DNA from: JAAYUD01 sp963676865
Lineage (GTDB): Bacteria; Bacteroidota; Bacteroidia; Bacteroidales; Bacteroidaceae
NCBI GenBank assembly: GCA_963676865.2
Contig: CAXXSS010000001.1
Span: forward strand, 2,294,001 to 2,358,000
DNA length: 64,000 bases
Reading direction: 5' to 3'
Made by a program: the position numbers and the translations under genes. Under the pieces are notes generated by a model. The model was not told where the DNA came from, ran no database searches, and saw only the letters and a list, made by a program, of their open reading frames with translations. Below, piece after piece: positions 44,766-52,561 of this stretch. Each line of letters starts with the position of its first letter. Position 1 is the stretch's first letter.

Positions 44766-44786
44766 CTCTCCTGTTAAGAGAGAGAC
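44766..44786. repeat. left inverted repeat of the switch
   Basis: 21 bp, perfectly inverted with respect to 45260-45280. It lies 18 bp from the DUF3575 start codon, and its operon-sense strand carries AACAGGAGAG. Confidence 0.9.
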
Positions 44787-45259
44787 AAGGCGAAAGAGAA
44801 TGATACTATATATCTATAAAACAGACGATTGAATAAGATAAGAAAACACGGAATGTTTCCCCGTCGAATGACACGGATTTTAAAAAGAGCTTTATTTGGA
44901 CTGTAATATAAATGAAATCAGTTATTTAGATTGATTTAATGCAGAAACATATTGCAGAAACATGGATGATTTTGGAGGGGCTTGGAAGCGGCGGATTAAA
45001 ATGCCAGGGAAGCTATCGATTTAATTATTAGTGAATTAAAACGATCTCGGGTAAGAATAGGATGAACGGTGGAGAGCGAACGGAGAGCCTGATGCGGAAA
45101 CATTTTCAACATGCAAAGTGGAAACGCTTAATGTTCGTTTCTAAAAGGAGAATGAAGGAAAATACGTGTGTAATACTCTGTTTGAAAGTCTGTGAGTGCC
45201 GATTGGCGGAAAGATATATTGTATTTGAGGGGAATATGAAAAAGGAAGGAATTTACGTC

Positions 45260-45280
45260 GTCTCTCTCTTAACAGGAGAG
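45260..45280. repeat. right inverted repeat of the switch
   Basis: 21 bp, the exact reverse complement of 44766-44786, located 78 bp from the 3' end of the recombinase gene. Confidence 0.9.
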
Positions 45281-45358
45281 ACCTCCGAATTCTGTTGGCA
45301 AAGGTAAAGTTTATTCCAGAAACTTAAATAAAAAATAACAAAAAAAACATTAACATTG

Positions 45359-46573
45359 TTATAAATACAGGTGCGATATCCTTTCGTTGACGGAATCCAC
45401 CTTGACGGGATCGAGCGCCGCCAGATAGGTGTACGTCACTTTTTCGGAAGCGTGGCCCAGGCTCTCGCTGATGACGGATACGGGCGCCCCGCTCTTTCTT
45501 GCCTGCGTGGCCCACGAGTGTCGGGCAACATAGGAGGTGAGAGGCTTTTTGAGCGAAAGGAAGGAAGACAGCTTCTTCAGGCGGTTGTTGAATTTTCGCA
45601 GCTCGCTGCGGTATCTCTTGTACAGCACCTTGTCCCCCTGCTTAAGGATGGGCAGCACATATACTCCCGAGTTCCGGTATTTGGCGATGATCTCCCTCAG
45701 CTGGGGAACCATTTTAACCCTCAGGGGCTGTCCGGTCTTTCGTCTGGTGTAATAGATGGCTCCGTCCACGACGTTCTCCTGTCTGAGGCAGGCCATGTCT
45801 ACGAAAGCCATTCCCCTGGAGTAGAAGCTGAAAAGGAACAGGTCCCGTGCCAGCTCGAGCTGGGCGTCGTCCTCTATCTGCGCGTGTACGATCTTCTTGA
45901 TGGTTTCTCCGTCCACCGCGCGTTTGACGGTTTTGACGCATCCGAAAGAAACCCTTCTGAAAGGCGAGTTGGCATCCGTCCCCGTTACGCCCTCGTTGCA
46001 GGCCCTGTTGTATACGGCGCGCAGGATACGGCAATAGAAGTTGACGGTGTTTTCCTTGAGCCCTTCTTCCAGCAGACTGTCGATGAATCGGTTCAGCCAG
46101 CGCGGGGTGATGTCGCTGAAGTAGAATTCCTCTCCCTTTCCTTTCATGAACTTGTTCAGACGGGAGAGCGTACTTTGGTAGGCATTGAGCGTACCCATGC
46201 GGCCTTCCTGTCGTAGCCGAACGATTTGTTTGTTGATATAGACAGTCACCAGACTGTCGTTCTGGAAGGAACGGTACAGGTTAGTGATGTCCGCTACCGA
46301 ATAGTCCTTTTCCCGCTCTTCGAGCAGTTGTACTAGTTTGCGGAGTTCGCGCACCTTGTCGCGGATGTAGGCATTGATTTCGTCCGCGTTGGGGGTCCTG
46401 CGTCTGCGTCTGCTCACCACGCGTCCCTGCTCTTGGTCGAAACACTCCTTATGCACGCGATAAGGAGAATAGATCACACGCTTTTTCCTTCTGTGAAGGA
46501 CCTGAAACACTAACGGATAGGTTCCGCTTCGTGTTTCACGATAAGCGTACAAACGTACTTTGATGGATGTCAT
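45359..46573 (-). CDS. tyrosine-type site-specific recombinase of the fimbrial switch
   Basis: Integrase-family protein of 404 residues. N-terminal Arm5-type DNA-binding region (about 1-60), SAM-like core-binding domain (about 95-195) and catalytic domain (about 215-395). Catalytic residues visible: Arg253 (FYSRGMAF), Lys279 (RRKTGQ), Arg351 in VARHSWAT, His374 in SLGHAS and the nucleophile Tyr383 in VTYTYL. The His of the usual HxxR pair is replaced by Tyr348, as is common in this Bacteroides subgroup. Its position beside a 515-bp segment with inverted repeats indicates it inverts that segment. GC-rich like the fimbrial genes. Confidence 0.92.
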   Translation of the reverse strand: MTSIKVRLYAYRETRSGTYPLVFQVLHRRKKRVIYSPYRVHKECFDQEQGRVVSRRRRRTPNADEINAYIRDKVRELRKLVQLLEEREKDYSVADITNLYRSFQNDSLVTVYINKQIVRLRQEGRMGTLNAYQSTLSRLNKFMKGKGEEFYFSDITPRWLNRFIDSLLEEGLKENTVNFYCRILRAVYNRACNEGVTGTDANSPFRRVSFGCVKTVKRAVDGETIKKIVHAQIEDDAQLELARDLFLFSFYSRGMAFVDMACLRQENVVDGAIYYTRRKTGQPLRVKMVPQLREIIAKYRNSGVYVLPILKQGDKVLYKRYRSELRKFNNRLKKLSSFLSLKKPLTSYVARHSWATQARKSGAPVSVISESLGHASEKVTYTYLAALDPVKVDSVNERISHLYL

Positions 46574-46659
46574 TTTGATTTTACCTTATTTTTGTTGTCA
46601 GACCGTAACGGGCTTTAATTCTTTATGCCTCGTGCACAGAGAATGCCCCGGTGTCTTCG

Positions 46660-46694
46660 CAAAAATAAAAAATATTAAACAAATAAACAACAAA
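46660..46694 (-). promoter_or_regulatory. promoter of the recombinase gene
   Basis: TATTTTTG (46660-46667, minus strand) matches TAnnTTTG. Upstream, GTTG lies 20 bp away and a perfect TTTG (46691-46694) 23 bp away. The leader before the recombinase start is about 80 nt. It lies outside the invertible segment, so the recombinase should be made in both orientations. Confidence 0.5.
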
Positions 46695-46972
46695 ATTGCC
46701 TCGGTAAATAAGAGATGGATATATAATTGTGCGTTTTCCGGAAGGCGCACTCTTTTCGCCTTCTCGCCTATAAGTAAATAAAACATGTTTCGACTATTTC
46801 ACTAAATTCTTTGACGACACAAAGATACTCTTTTTTTCCGAACCTTCGGTCATTTTCATTCATCGTTTTTAAGCGGCTTTTACATATCCGTTTTTCACTT
46901 GTCATAAGGTTTTACCTGTTTGGCGGTTCGATTCTTAAATGCCGGGAATACCTTAAATACCTGGCGATATTT

Positions 46973-47073
46973 TGGTCCTTATGTTTTCAAATTTTCATAA
47001 GGACGAAAATAAATTTTCTCCCATATGAAACTTGCGACTCACGGCCGTGAGTCGCAAGCCACGTCCTTATGCC
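46973..47073. repeat. palindromic repeat family B, copy 2
   Basis: Core perfect palindrome of 28 bp at 47031-47058 (CTTGCGACTCACGG then its complement). Flanked by GTCCTTATG/CATAAGGACG upstream and ACGTCCTTATGCC downstream, the same flanks as copy 1 at 14531-14632. It lies between the recombinase gene and the thrC terminator. Confidence 0.85.
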
Positions 47074-47078
47074 ATTAG

Positions 47079-47120
47079 AAACAGATAAGGAAGACATTAT
47101 TGTGCCTTCCTTATCTGTTT
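47079..47120 (-). terminator. terminator of the thrA-apgM-thrC operon
   Basis: A 15-bp perfect stem, AAACAGATAAGGAAG (47079-47093) with CTTCCTTATCTGTTT (47106-47120), about 60 bp past the thrC stop. The run at its minus-strand exit is TTT only, so it is strong in stem but weak in U-tract. Confidence 0.75.
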
Positions 47121-47181
47121 GCAATTACTTCTGTATATCGTTACTATAGCATGAAAACGATTATGACGATGACAGATGTAT

Positions 47182-48492
47182 TTATCGTGTCTCTTTCAAA
47201 AGAAAATCTTTAAAGTCTGCAAATTCAGACGAAAGGGGGGTAGATTGTTTCGTACCCGTCATAAACGATTGTAAACGCGCCGGTATTTCAATTTTTTCAC
47301 CAATAATCGTTTCGATTGTTTGCAAAAACTTAGCGGGATGAGCTGTCTCTATGAAGAGTCCCGTTTCGTTCGGCTTCAATCCTTCGGATAGAGCACGATA
47401 AGCACATGCTCCATGTGGATCGAGCAGATAATGATATTGTTGCCATACGTTGTGTACTGTTTCGCGAATTTCGTCGTCGGTATAGGTCGCTCCAGAAATA
47501 TCGTTGACGATTTTGCTATGCGAGTGTTGATATAAGTCGACTATTCGGGCAAAATTGCTAGGATCTCCTACGTCCATTGCGTTTGCCAGTGTTGCGATAG
47601 AAGGACGTGGTTTGTACTCACCGGTCTTTAGATATTGATAGAATATATCGTTGCGATTGTTGGCTGCGATAAATCTTGAAATAGGAAGTCCCATTTTCTT
47701 TCCGAAAAGAGCAGCAGTGATATTGCCAAAGTTTCCGCTGGGAACGCATATTACAACATGATCGTCGGGTTTTCCTGCTTTCTTGAGTTGGGCGTAGCCA
47801 TAGAAATAGTAAAACGCCTGTGGTAGAAAACGAGCCACGTTAATGGAATTGGCAGATGTCAATGTGAGCCTTTCATTCAGTTCTTTGTCCATGAAGGCTG
47901 CTTTGACAAGCGCTTGGCAATCGTCGAAATTACCGTCTATCTCCAGAGCTGTAATATTTTGTCCTAGAGTGGTAAACTGTTTCTCTTGTATTTCGCTCAC
48001 TTTCTCTTTCGGATAAAGCACGTATACGTGTATTCCTTCTACACCCAGAAAGCCGTTGGCTACGGCGCTACCCGTATCACCCGAAGTGGCTACCAGTACG
48101 TTGACTTGCTTTTTTCCTTCTTTTTTGATGAAGTACGAGAGTAGGCGAGCCATAAAACGCGCTCCTACATCTTTGAATGCCAATGTCGGGCCATGAAATA
48201 ATTCGAGCGAATAAATGCGATCGTTGATGGGGACGAGTGGCGTATCGAAAGAGAGAGTGTCGTAAACGATCTCTTTTAATGTCTCTGCGGGGATGTCTTC
48301 GCCAAAGAAAGCATCGGCTACTCGATAAGCAATCTCTTGAAATGAAAGTTTGTCTATCTCTTCGAAAAAAGAAGCGGGCAACTGTTTGATTTGTTCGGGC
48401 ATATACAATCCACGGTCTGATGCCAATCCCCTTACGACTGCTTCTTCGAGTGAAGCAGATGGCGCCTTTTGATTTGTGCTGTAATATTTCAT
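47182..48492 (-). CDS. thrC: threonine synthase
   Basis: PLP enzyme converting O-phosphohomoserine to threonine. The Lys that binds PLP is in FHGPTLAFKDVGAR (about residue 112), and the phosphate-binding ATSGDTGSAVANGF loop follows. Length is 436 residues, the long-form family. Its first four bases overlap the stop of the preceding gene. Last gene of thrA-apgM-thrC. Confidence 0.95.
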   Translation of the reverse strand: MKYYSTNQKAPSASLEEAVVRGLASDRGLYMPEQIKQLPASFFEEIDKLSFQEIAYRVADAFFGEDIPAETLKEIVYDTLSFDTPLVPINDRIYSLELFHGPTLAFKDVGARFMARLLSYFIKKEGKKQVNVLVATSGDTGSAVANGFLGVEGIHVYVLYPKEKVSEIQEKQFTTLGQNITALEIDGNFDDCQALVKAAFMDKELNERLTLTSANSINVARFLPQAFYYFYGYAQLKKAGKPDDHVVICVPSGNFGNITAALFGKKMGLPISRFIAANNRNDIFYQYLKTGEYKPRPSIATLANAMDVGDPSNFARIVDLYQHSHSKIVNDISGATYTDDEIRETVHNVWQQYHYLLDPHGACAYRALSEGLKPNETGLFIETAHPAKFLQTIETIIGEKIEIPARLQSFMTGTKQSTPLSSEFADFKDFLLKETR

Positions 48493-49703
48493 TGTTCCTT
48501 CATAAATTCATTGATAAATTGATTTTCTTTCATCAATCCATATATACCGTTGCAGGCATCTATTTCGTTGAAACGCTTAACCTCATCGGGCTTGATTCCT
48601 CTATACCATATTAAAAAAGGGATAGGTTCGTTCGTATGAGTTCTAAGCTTGCATGGCGTAGGATGGTCGGGCAGCACGGCAATGGCCACTTTCTCGTCCC
48701 AATCTTTGACGGCCTCATAAATAGGACCGACAATGCGTTTGTCTAAATTTTCTATGGTTTGAAGTTTGAGAGGAATATCGCCTTCGTGACCGGCTTCGTC
48801 GCTTGCTTCTATATGCAAGTATACAAAATCGTCCTCTTTCAATGCTTCTATTGCCGCAGCGGCTTTTCCTTCGTAGTTGGTGTTGTAAAGTCCCGTAGCA
48901 CCTACTACATGAATCCTTTTTAATCCGGCATAATATCCTATGCCGTTTATTAAATCGACGGCTGAGATTACACTACCTCTTTTTACATTTGGGAAAACTT
49001 CGTTGAAGGGTTCCATATGCGGACGATATCCCGGTGACCAAGGCCATATGCTATTGGCCGGATCTTTTCCTTCTGATATTCGTTTCAGATTGAGAGGGTG
49101 AGTCTTTAGAAGTTCTTGCGATTTGAGTATAAGCTCATTGAGTATATCTGCTGTGGACTTGGCATCGCTGGTGAGGGGTTTCACCATTAAAGGGCGGAAG
49201 GGCTTGAGGGGTACGTCATGAGGAGGTGTGCAGTCAAGATGTTTATCTCCCCCCCTAATGACCAACAGATGACGATATTGTACGCCGGTATAGAAATGAA
49301 TTCGTTCGTTACCTAGCTTCTCTTGCAGGTATTTCACTAGAATATCGGCTTCTTCGGTTGTGATATGACCGGCAGAATGGTTTTTGATAACATCTTTCTC
49401 AATGCAAATAATATTGCATCGCATCGCCATGTCGCCAGGTTCCAATTGTATTCCTATATTAGCCGCTTCAAGAGGTCCACGACCCTCATAAACTTTAGGC
49501 AGATTGTAACCTAAAATGGAGAGGTTGGCAACTTCGCTTCCTGGATGGAAGCCATCTGCAACAGTCTTTAAACGACCGTTGCATCCTATTTCTGCTAATT
49601 TGTCCATATACGGAGTGTGGGCATATTGCAATAAAGTTTTGTTTTCTAACGATTCTACCGGCCAGTCGGCCATACCGTCGCCTAATATAATAATGTGTTT
49701 CAT
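48489..49703 (-). CDS. cofactor-independent phosphoglycerate mutase-like protein, probable homoserine kinase substitute (ThrB2)
   Basis: A 404-residue alkaline-phosphatase-superfamily protein of the archaeal ApgM type. Metal-site motifs: IILGDGMADWPVE at the N-terminus, VANLSILGYNL, NHSAGHITTEEA and LPDHPTPCKLRTH near the C-terminus. It lies in one operon between thrA (gap 3 bp) and thrC (4-bp overlap). No homoserine kinase (thrB) is in the cluster, yet thrC needs O-phosphohomoserine. Comparative genomics has proposed this family member as the replacement kinase (often called ThrB2); glycolytic mutase activity is the alternative. Confidence 0.88.
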   Translation of the reverse strand: MKHIIILGDGMADWPVESLENKTLLQYAHTPYMDKLAEIGCNGRLKTVADGFHPGSEVANLSILGYNLPKVYEGRGPLEAANIGIQLEPGDMAMRCNIICIEKDVIKNHSAGHITTEEADILVKYLQEKLGNERIHFYTGVQYRHLLVIRGGDKHLDCTPPHDVPLKPFRPLMVKPLTSDAKSTADILNELILKSQELLKTHPLNLKRISEGKDPANSIWPWSPGYRPHMEPFNEVFPNVKRGSVISAVDLINGIGYYAGLKRIHVVGATGLYNTNYEGKAAAAIEALKEDDFVYLHIEASDEAGHEGDIPLKLQTIENLDKRIVGPIYEAVKDWDEKVAIAVLPDHPTPCKLRTHTNEPIPFLIWYRGIKPDEVKRFNEIDACNGIYGLMKENQFINEFMKEQ

Positions 49704-49706
49704 GAT

Positions 49707-52142
49707 TTAAACATTTGCTATACCCATTATGTCGGCAAAAACGCCTGCAGCAGTTACGCTTGCACCGGCACCATACCCTTGAATCATCATCGGATATTCA
49801 TGGTATCTCTGTGTCGTGAGCAATATTATATTGTTGCTTCCTTCGAGTGCATAGAATGGCGAGTCGGCATTTACTTCTTCCAATCCTACAGAAGCCTTTC
49901 CATTTTCGAAGGTTGCAATGAAACGCCAATGCTTGTGTTGGGCTTCAAGAACCTTGCGGCGAGCCTCAAAGTCGGCATCGAGCAACGGAATCTTTTCCCA
50001 AAACTCTTCTAACGTTCCTTTGAAATAGCTCTCGGGAATGAAAAGATGTTTCTCTACGTCATCGAACTCTAAGCGATAGCCGGCCTCGCGAGAAAGAATA
50101 AGCAACTTGCGAATCACATCTTTTCCACTCAAGTCTATGCGAGGGTCCGGTTCGGAATAATGTTCACATTGTGCCATTTTTATTGTTTCGCTAAAAGGAA
50201 TTTCTGCACTGATTTTGTTGAAGATATAATTCAATGTGCCGGATAATACCGCTTCGATCTTCAATATCTTGTCGCCACTGTGTATCAGGTCGTTGATGGT
50301 ATTGATGATAGGTAGACCCGCACCTACATTCGTTTCGAATAAAAACTTTACGCCACGTCTTCGTGCCGTTTGCTTGAGTGATACATAATTGTCGTAAGCC
50401 GAAGAGGCTGCTATCTTGTTGGCAGCAACCACCGAAATATTATGTTCCAGAAACTCTTCATACAATCCGGCTACTGCAGGGCTGGCGGTACAATCTACGA
50501 ATACGGAATTGAATATGTTCATGCCAATAACTTCGTCTCGGATTATCTGGGGAGAGCTTTCAATTCCCTTCTCTCTCATCTCTTGTTCGTAGCTGTTGAG
50601 GTCTATTCCACTGCGGGTAAATAGCGCATAGTGCGAATCCGTTATGCCTACGACATTAAGACGCAGTCCGTTTTCGGTCATCAGCTTTTTCTGTTGCAGG
50701 CTTATTTGTTTGATGAGACTGCCGCCTACGGTACCATGTCCACAGATGAAAAGATTGAGTACTTGGTATTCTGACAGGAAAAAGGAATCGTGTATGACAT
50801 TGAGTGATTTGCGCAATTGTTTTGAATCGACTACGAATGAAATATTTGTTTCGGAAGCACCTTGTGCGCAGGCTATCACGTTGATGCCGTCGCGTCCTAG
50901 TGTGCCGAAAAGCTTTCCGGCAATGCCAGGCGTATGCTTCATGTGCTCTCCTACGATGGCTACCGTTGCCAAATTCTTTTCTGCCTGGATAGGTGAGATC
51001 TCTCCTATTTCGATTTCTTTAGAAAATTCTTGGTTCAGCACTTCGCAAGCAATGTCAGCATCGGCATTTCGTACGCCGATAGATGTACTATTTTCCGAAG
51101 AAGCCTGTGATACCAGAAAGACGCTGATGCCGCTTCTTGCCAATTCTCTGAATATGCGATGATTGACACCGATTACACCCACCATACCAAGTCCTTGAAC
51201 AGTGATAAGCGCTGTATCGTTGATAGAAGAAATGCCTTTGATGGCTTTTCCTTCGAGGATACTTACTTTTTGCTTGATAATAGTTCCTGCTGCTTCCGGA
51301 TTAAAGGTGTTTTTTATCAATATGGGGATATTCTTGTGGCATACAGGATAGATGGTGGGAGGGTAAACAACTTTTGCTCCGAAATTGCACAACTCCGTTG
51401 CTTCTACATAAGTCAATTCTTTGATGGTATAAGCGGAGGAGATAACGCGTGGATCGGCCGTCATAAAGCCATCTACGTCAGTCCATATTTCTAATTGTTC
51501 GGCATTGAGCTGCGCTGCAATTATTGCAGCTGTATAGTCGGAGCCTCCACGTCCCAGGTTAGTAATGTCTCCGGTATTTTTATCGGTCGAAATAAATCCG
51601 GGGACGACAGCCACCTGAGGTAGAGATTGAAAAGTCTTACTAATCAGCTCGTTTGTCAATTCTTTGTCAAGAAAGTGTTTGGAGTGTTTGTATTCCGTTT
51701 TGATAAACTCTCTGGAATCGTAATGTTTGGCATCTTTTATTAATGTGGTTACGATGAGCGAAGAAATTCGTTCGCCATAACTGACGATTGTATTTGATGT
51801 CTTGTTAGATAAATCTTTTATCAGATATATGCCATGGAATATGCCGTTCAGTTCGTTGAGCAGAACTTCAACCTGACGACTCAGGGCATTGCGCTCAACT
51901 CCGACCGGAATGACTTGAGCAATCATCTCTCTATGTCGAGCAATAATTTCGTCGAATGATTCTTGGAAAGCCGGGTCGCCCTGGGCTGCCATTTTTGACG
52001 TTTGAATTAATTTATCGGTAATGCCGCCAAGTGCCGAAACAACAACTATTATGGGCTTTTGAGCGGACTCAACTATTTTTTTTACATTTAAGATGCTTTT
52101 TGCGGAACCAACAGAAGTTCCTCCGAATTTCATTACTATCAT
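49707..52142 (-). CDS. thrA: bifunctional aspartokinase / homoserine dehydrogenase
   Basis: Catalyses the first and third steps of the aspartate pathway to threonine, methionine and isoleucine. 811 residues: aspartokinase domain opening MIVMKFGGTSVGSAKSI (residues 1-17) with NLGRGGSDYTAA; two regulatory ACT domains (about 300-450); homoserine dehydrogenase domain with NAD-binding LNLFICGHGTVGGSL (about 462-476) and FLFETNVGAGLPIINT. The ACT pair suggests feedback by threonine. First gene of the operon behind a Thr/Met-rich leader peptide. Confidence 0.96.
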   Translation of the reverse strand: MIVMKFGGTSVGSAKSILNVKKIVESAQKPIIVVVSALGGITDKLIQTSKMAAQGDPAFQESFDEIIARHREMIAQVIPVGVERNALSRQVEVLLNELNGIFHGIYLIKDLSNKTSNTIVSYGERISSLIVTTLIKDAKHYDSREFIKTEYKHSKHFLDKELTNELISKTFQSLPQVAVVPGFISTDKNTGDITNLGRGGSDYTAAIIAAQLNAEQLEIWTDVDGFMTADPRVISSAYTIKELTYVEATELCNFGAKVVYPPTIYPVCHKNIPILIKNTFNPEAAGTIIKQKVSILEGKAIKGISSINDTALITVQGLGMVGVIGVNHRIFRELARSGISVFLVSQASSENSTSIGVRNADADIACEVLNQEFSKEIEIGEISPIQAEKNLATVAIVGEHMKHTPGIAGKLFGTLGRDGINVIACAQGASETNISFVVDSKQLRKSLNVIHDSFFLSEYQVLNLFICGHGTVGGSLIKQISLQQKKLMTENGLRLNVVGITDSHYALFTRSGIDLNSYEQEMREKGIESSPQIIRDEVIGMNIFNSVFVDCTASPAVAGLYEEFLEHNISVVAANKIAASSAYDNYVSLKQTARRRGVKFLFETNVGAGLPIINTINDLIHSGDKILKIEAVLSGTLNYIFNKISAEIPFSETIKMAQCEHYSEPDPRIDLSGKDVIRKLLILSREAGYRLEFDDVEKHLFIPESYFKGTLEEFWEKIPLLDADFEARRKVLEAQHKHWRFIATFENGKASVGLEEVNADSPFYALEGSNNIILLTTQRYHEYPMMIQGYGAGASVTAAGVFADIMGIANV

Positions 52143-52249
52143 AACGAATCTTATTTATCGAACTCCTCTTGCTGATTTGATTGCAGCCTTAAAAAGAGTA
52201 ACATGTTGAATGTGGATTAAACAAAAATAAAAAGAATTTAGAAGAATTT

Positions 52250-52403
52250 ATTTTGCTTGCCCTTGCAAGCGTGAATCACGTAGATACACAAAAACTATCC
52301 TTAACCCCTAAGGGTCATACCCGTTGTCATCATAGCAGTGACCGTATGTGGATAGTACATTGATAACATTCTGTTTTATTTTTAATTTGATGCAACAAAG
52401 GTA
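52250..52403 (-). promoter_or_regulatory. leader of the thr operon with attenuator-like stems
   Basis: A perfect -7 box TACCTTTG (52396-52403, minus strand) begins a roughly 245-nt leader. It contains the leader peptide (52301-52369), a pairing of ACTATCC (52350-52356) with GGATAGT (52294-52300) followed by five T, a competing hairpin CCTTA/TAAGG (52309-52313 with 52299-52303), and the stable GCTTGC/GCAAGC hairpin (52255-52270). The first two stems share the GG at 52299-52300 and cannot both form. Confidence 0.6.
52301..52369 (-). CDS. thr operon leader peptide (22 residues, Thr and Met rich)
   Basis: ATG at 52367-52369 and TAA at 52301-52303 frame 22 codons. Threonine is at positions 9, 11, 15, 16 and 19, and methionine at 1, 4, 13, 14 and 18; the end reads MMTTGMTLRG. 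Threonine and methionine are both end products of the thrA pathway. The stop codon falls at the edge of an alternative stem, the arrangement expected for translation-coupled attenuation like the E. coli thr leader. Too short to judge by codon use; support comes from composition and position. Confidence 0.6.
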   Translation of the reverse strand: MLSMYYPHTVTAMMTTGMTLRG

Positions 52404-52526
52404 AGAATTATTTTGTTTATTCTATCATTCTAACAGCATTTTTTGATTTATTTTATCATTAAGTATTATTTTTCATACAATATAAAGATTTGTATATCAA
52501 AATGATATTAATTATATTAATTTTAT

Positions 52527-52534
52527 TATCTTTG
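52527..52534 (+). promoter_or_regulatory. -7 box of the asparaginase gene
   Basis: TATCTTTG matches TAnnTTTG exactly. It lies inside the upstream extension of the reading frame (TTG at 52490), so that extension is not translated and the start at 52562 is favoured. Confidence 0.55.
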
Positions 52535-52561
52535 TGGCGTTGCATAATAACAAAATGGTAC

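Larger units (their letters stand above)
44766..45280. promoter_or_regulatory. invertible DNA segment (phase switch) of the fimbrial operon
   Basis: Bounded by perfect 21-bp inverted repeats at 44766-44786 and 45260-45280 (cores TGTTAAGAGAGAG and CTCTCTCTTAACA); the outside and inside neighbouring bases differ, so the repeats end sharply. The interior of 473 bp codes for no believable protein. It lies between the recombinase gene and the first fimbrial gene. I do not see a perfect TAnnTTTG box pointing at the operon in the orientation shown. A weak candidate, TGTG (45191-45194), 20 bp, TATATTGT (45215-45222), points away from the operon, so the drawn state may be OFF. Confidence 0.8.
46574..47181. 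other. gene-free stretch upstream of the recombinase gene
   Basis: Holds the recombinase promoter (46660-46694), another isolated minus-strand -7 box match (TATCTTTG, 46820-46827), palindromic family B copy 2 (46973-47073) and the thr operon terminator (47079-47120). No protein gene is seen. Confidence 0.55.

Noticed and set aside
45062..45307. An 81-codon open frame on the plus strand crossing the right inverted repeat.
   Set aside because: No recognisable family, a mix of unlikely residues, and it spans the recombination site, so it would be rebuilt at each inversion. I treat it as chance.
46919..46935. A GGTTCGATTC stretch reminiscent of a tRNA T-arm.
   Set aside because: No acceptor stem, D-arm or anticodon arm can be folded around it. 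No tRNA or rRNA gene was found in the window.
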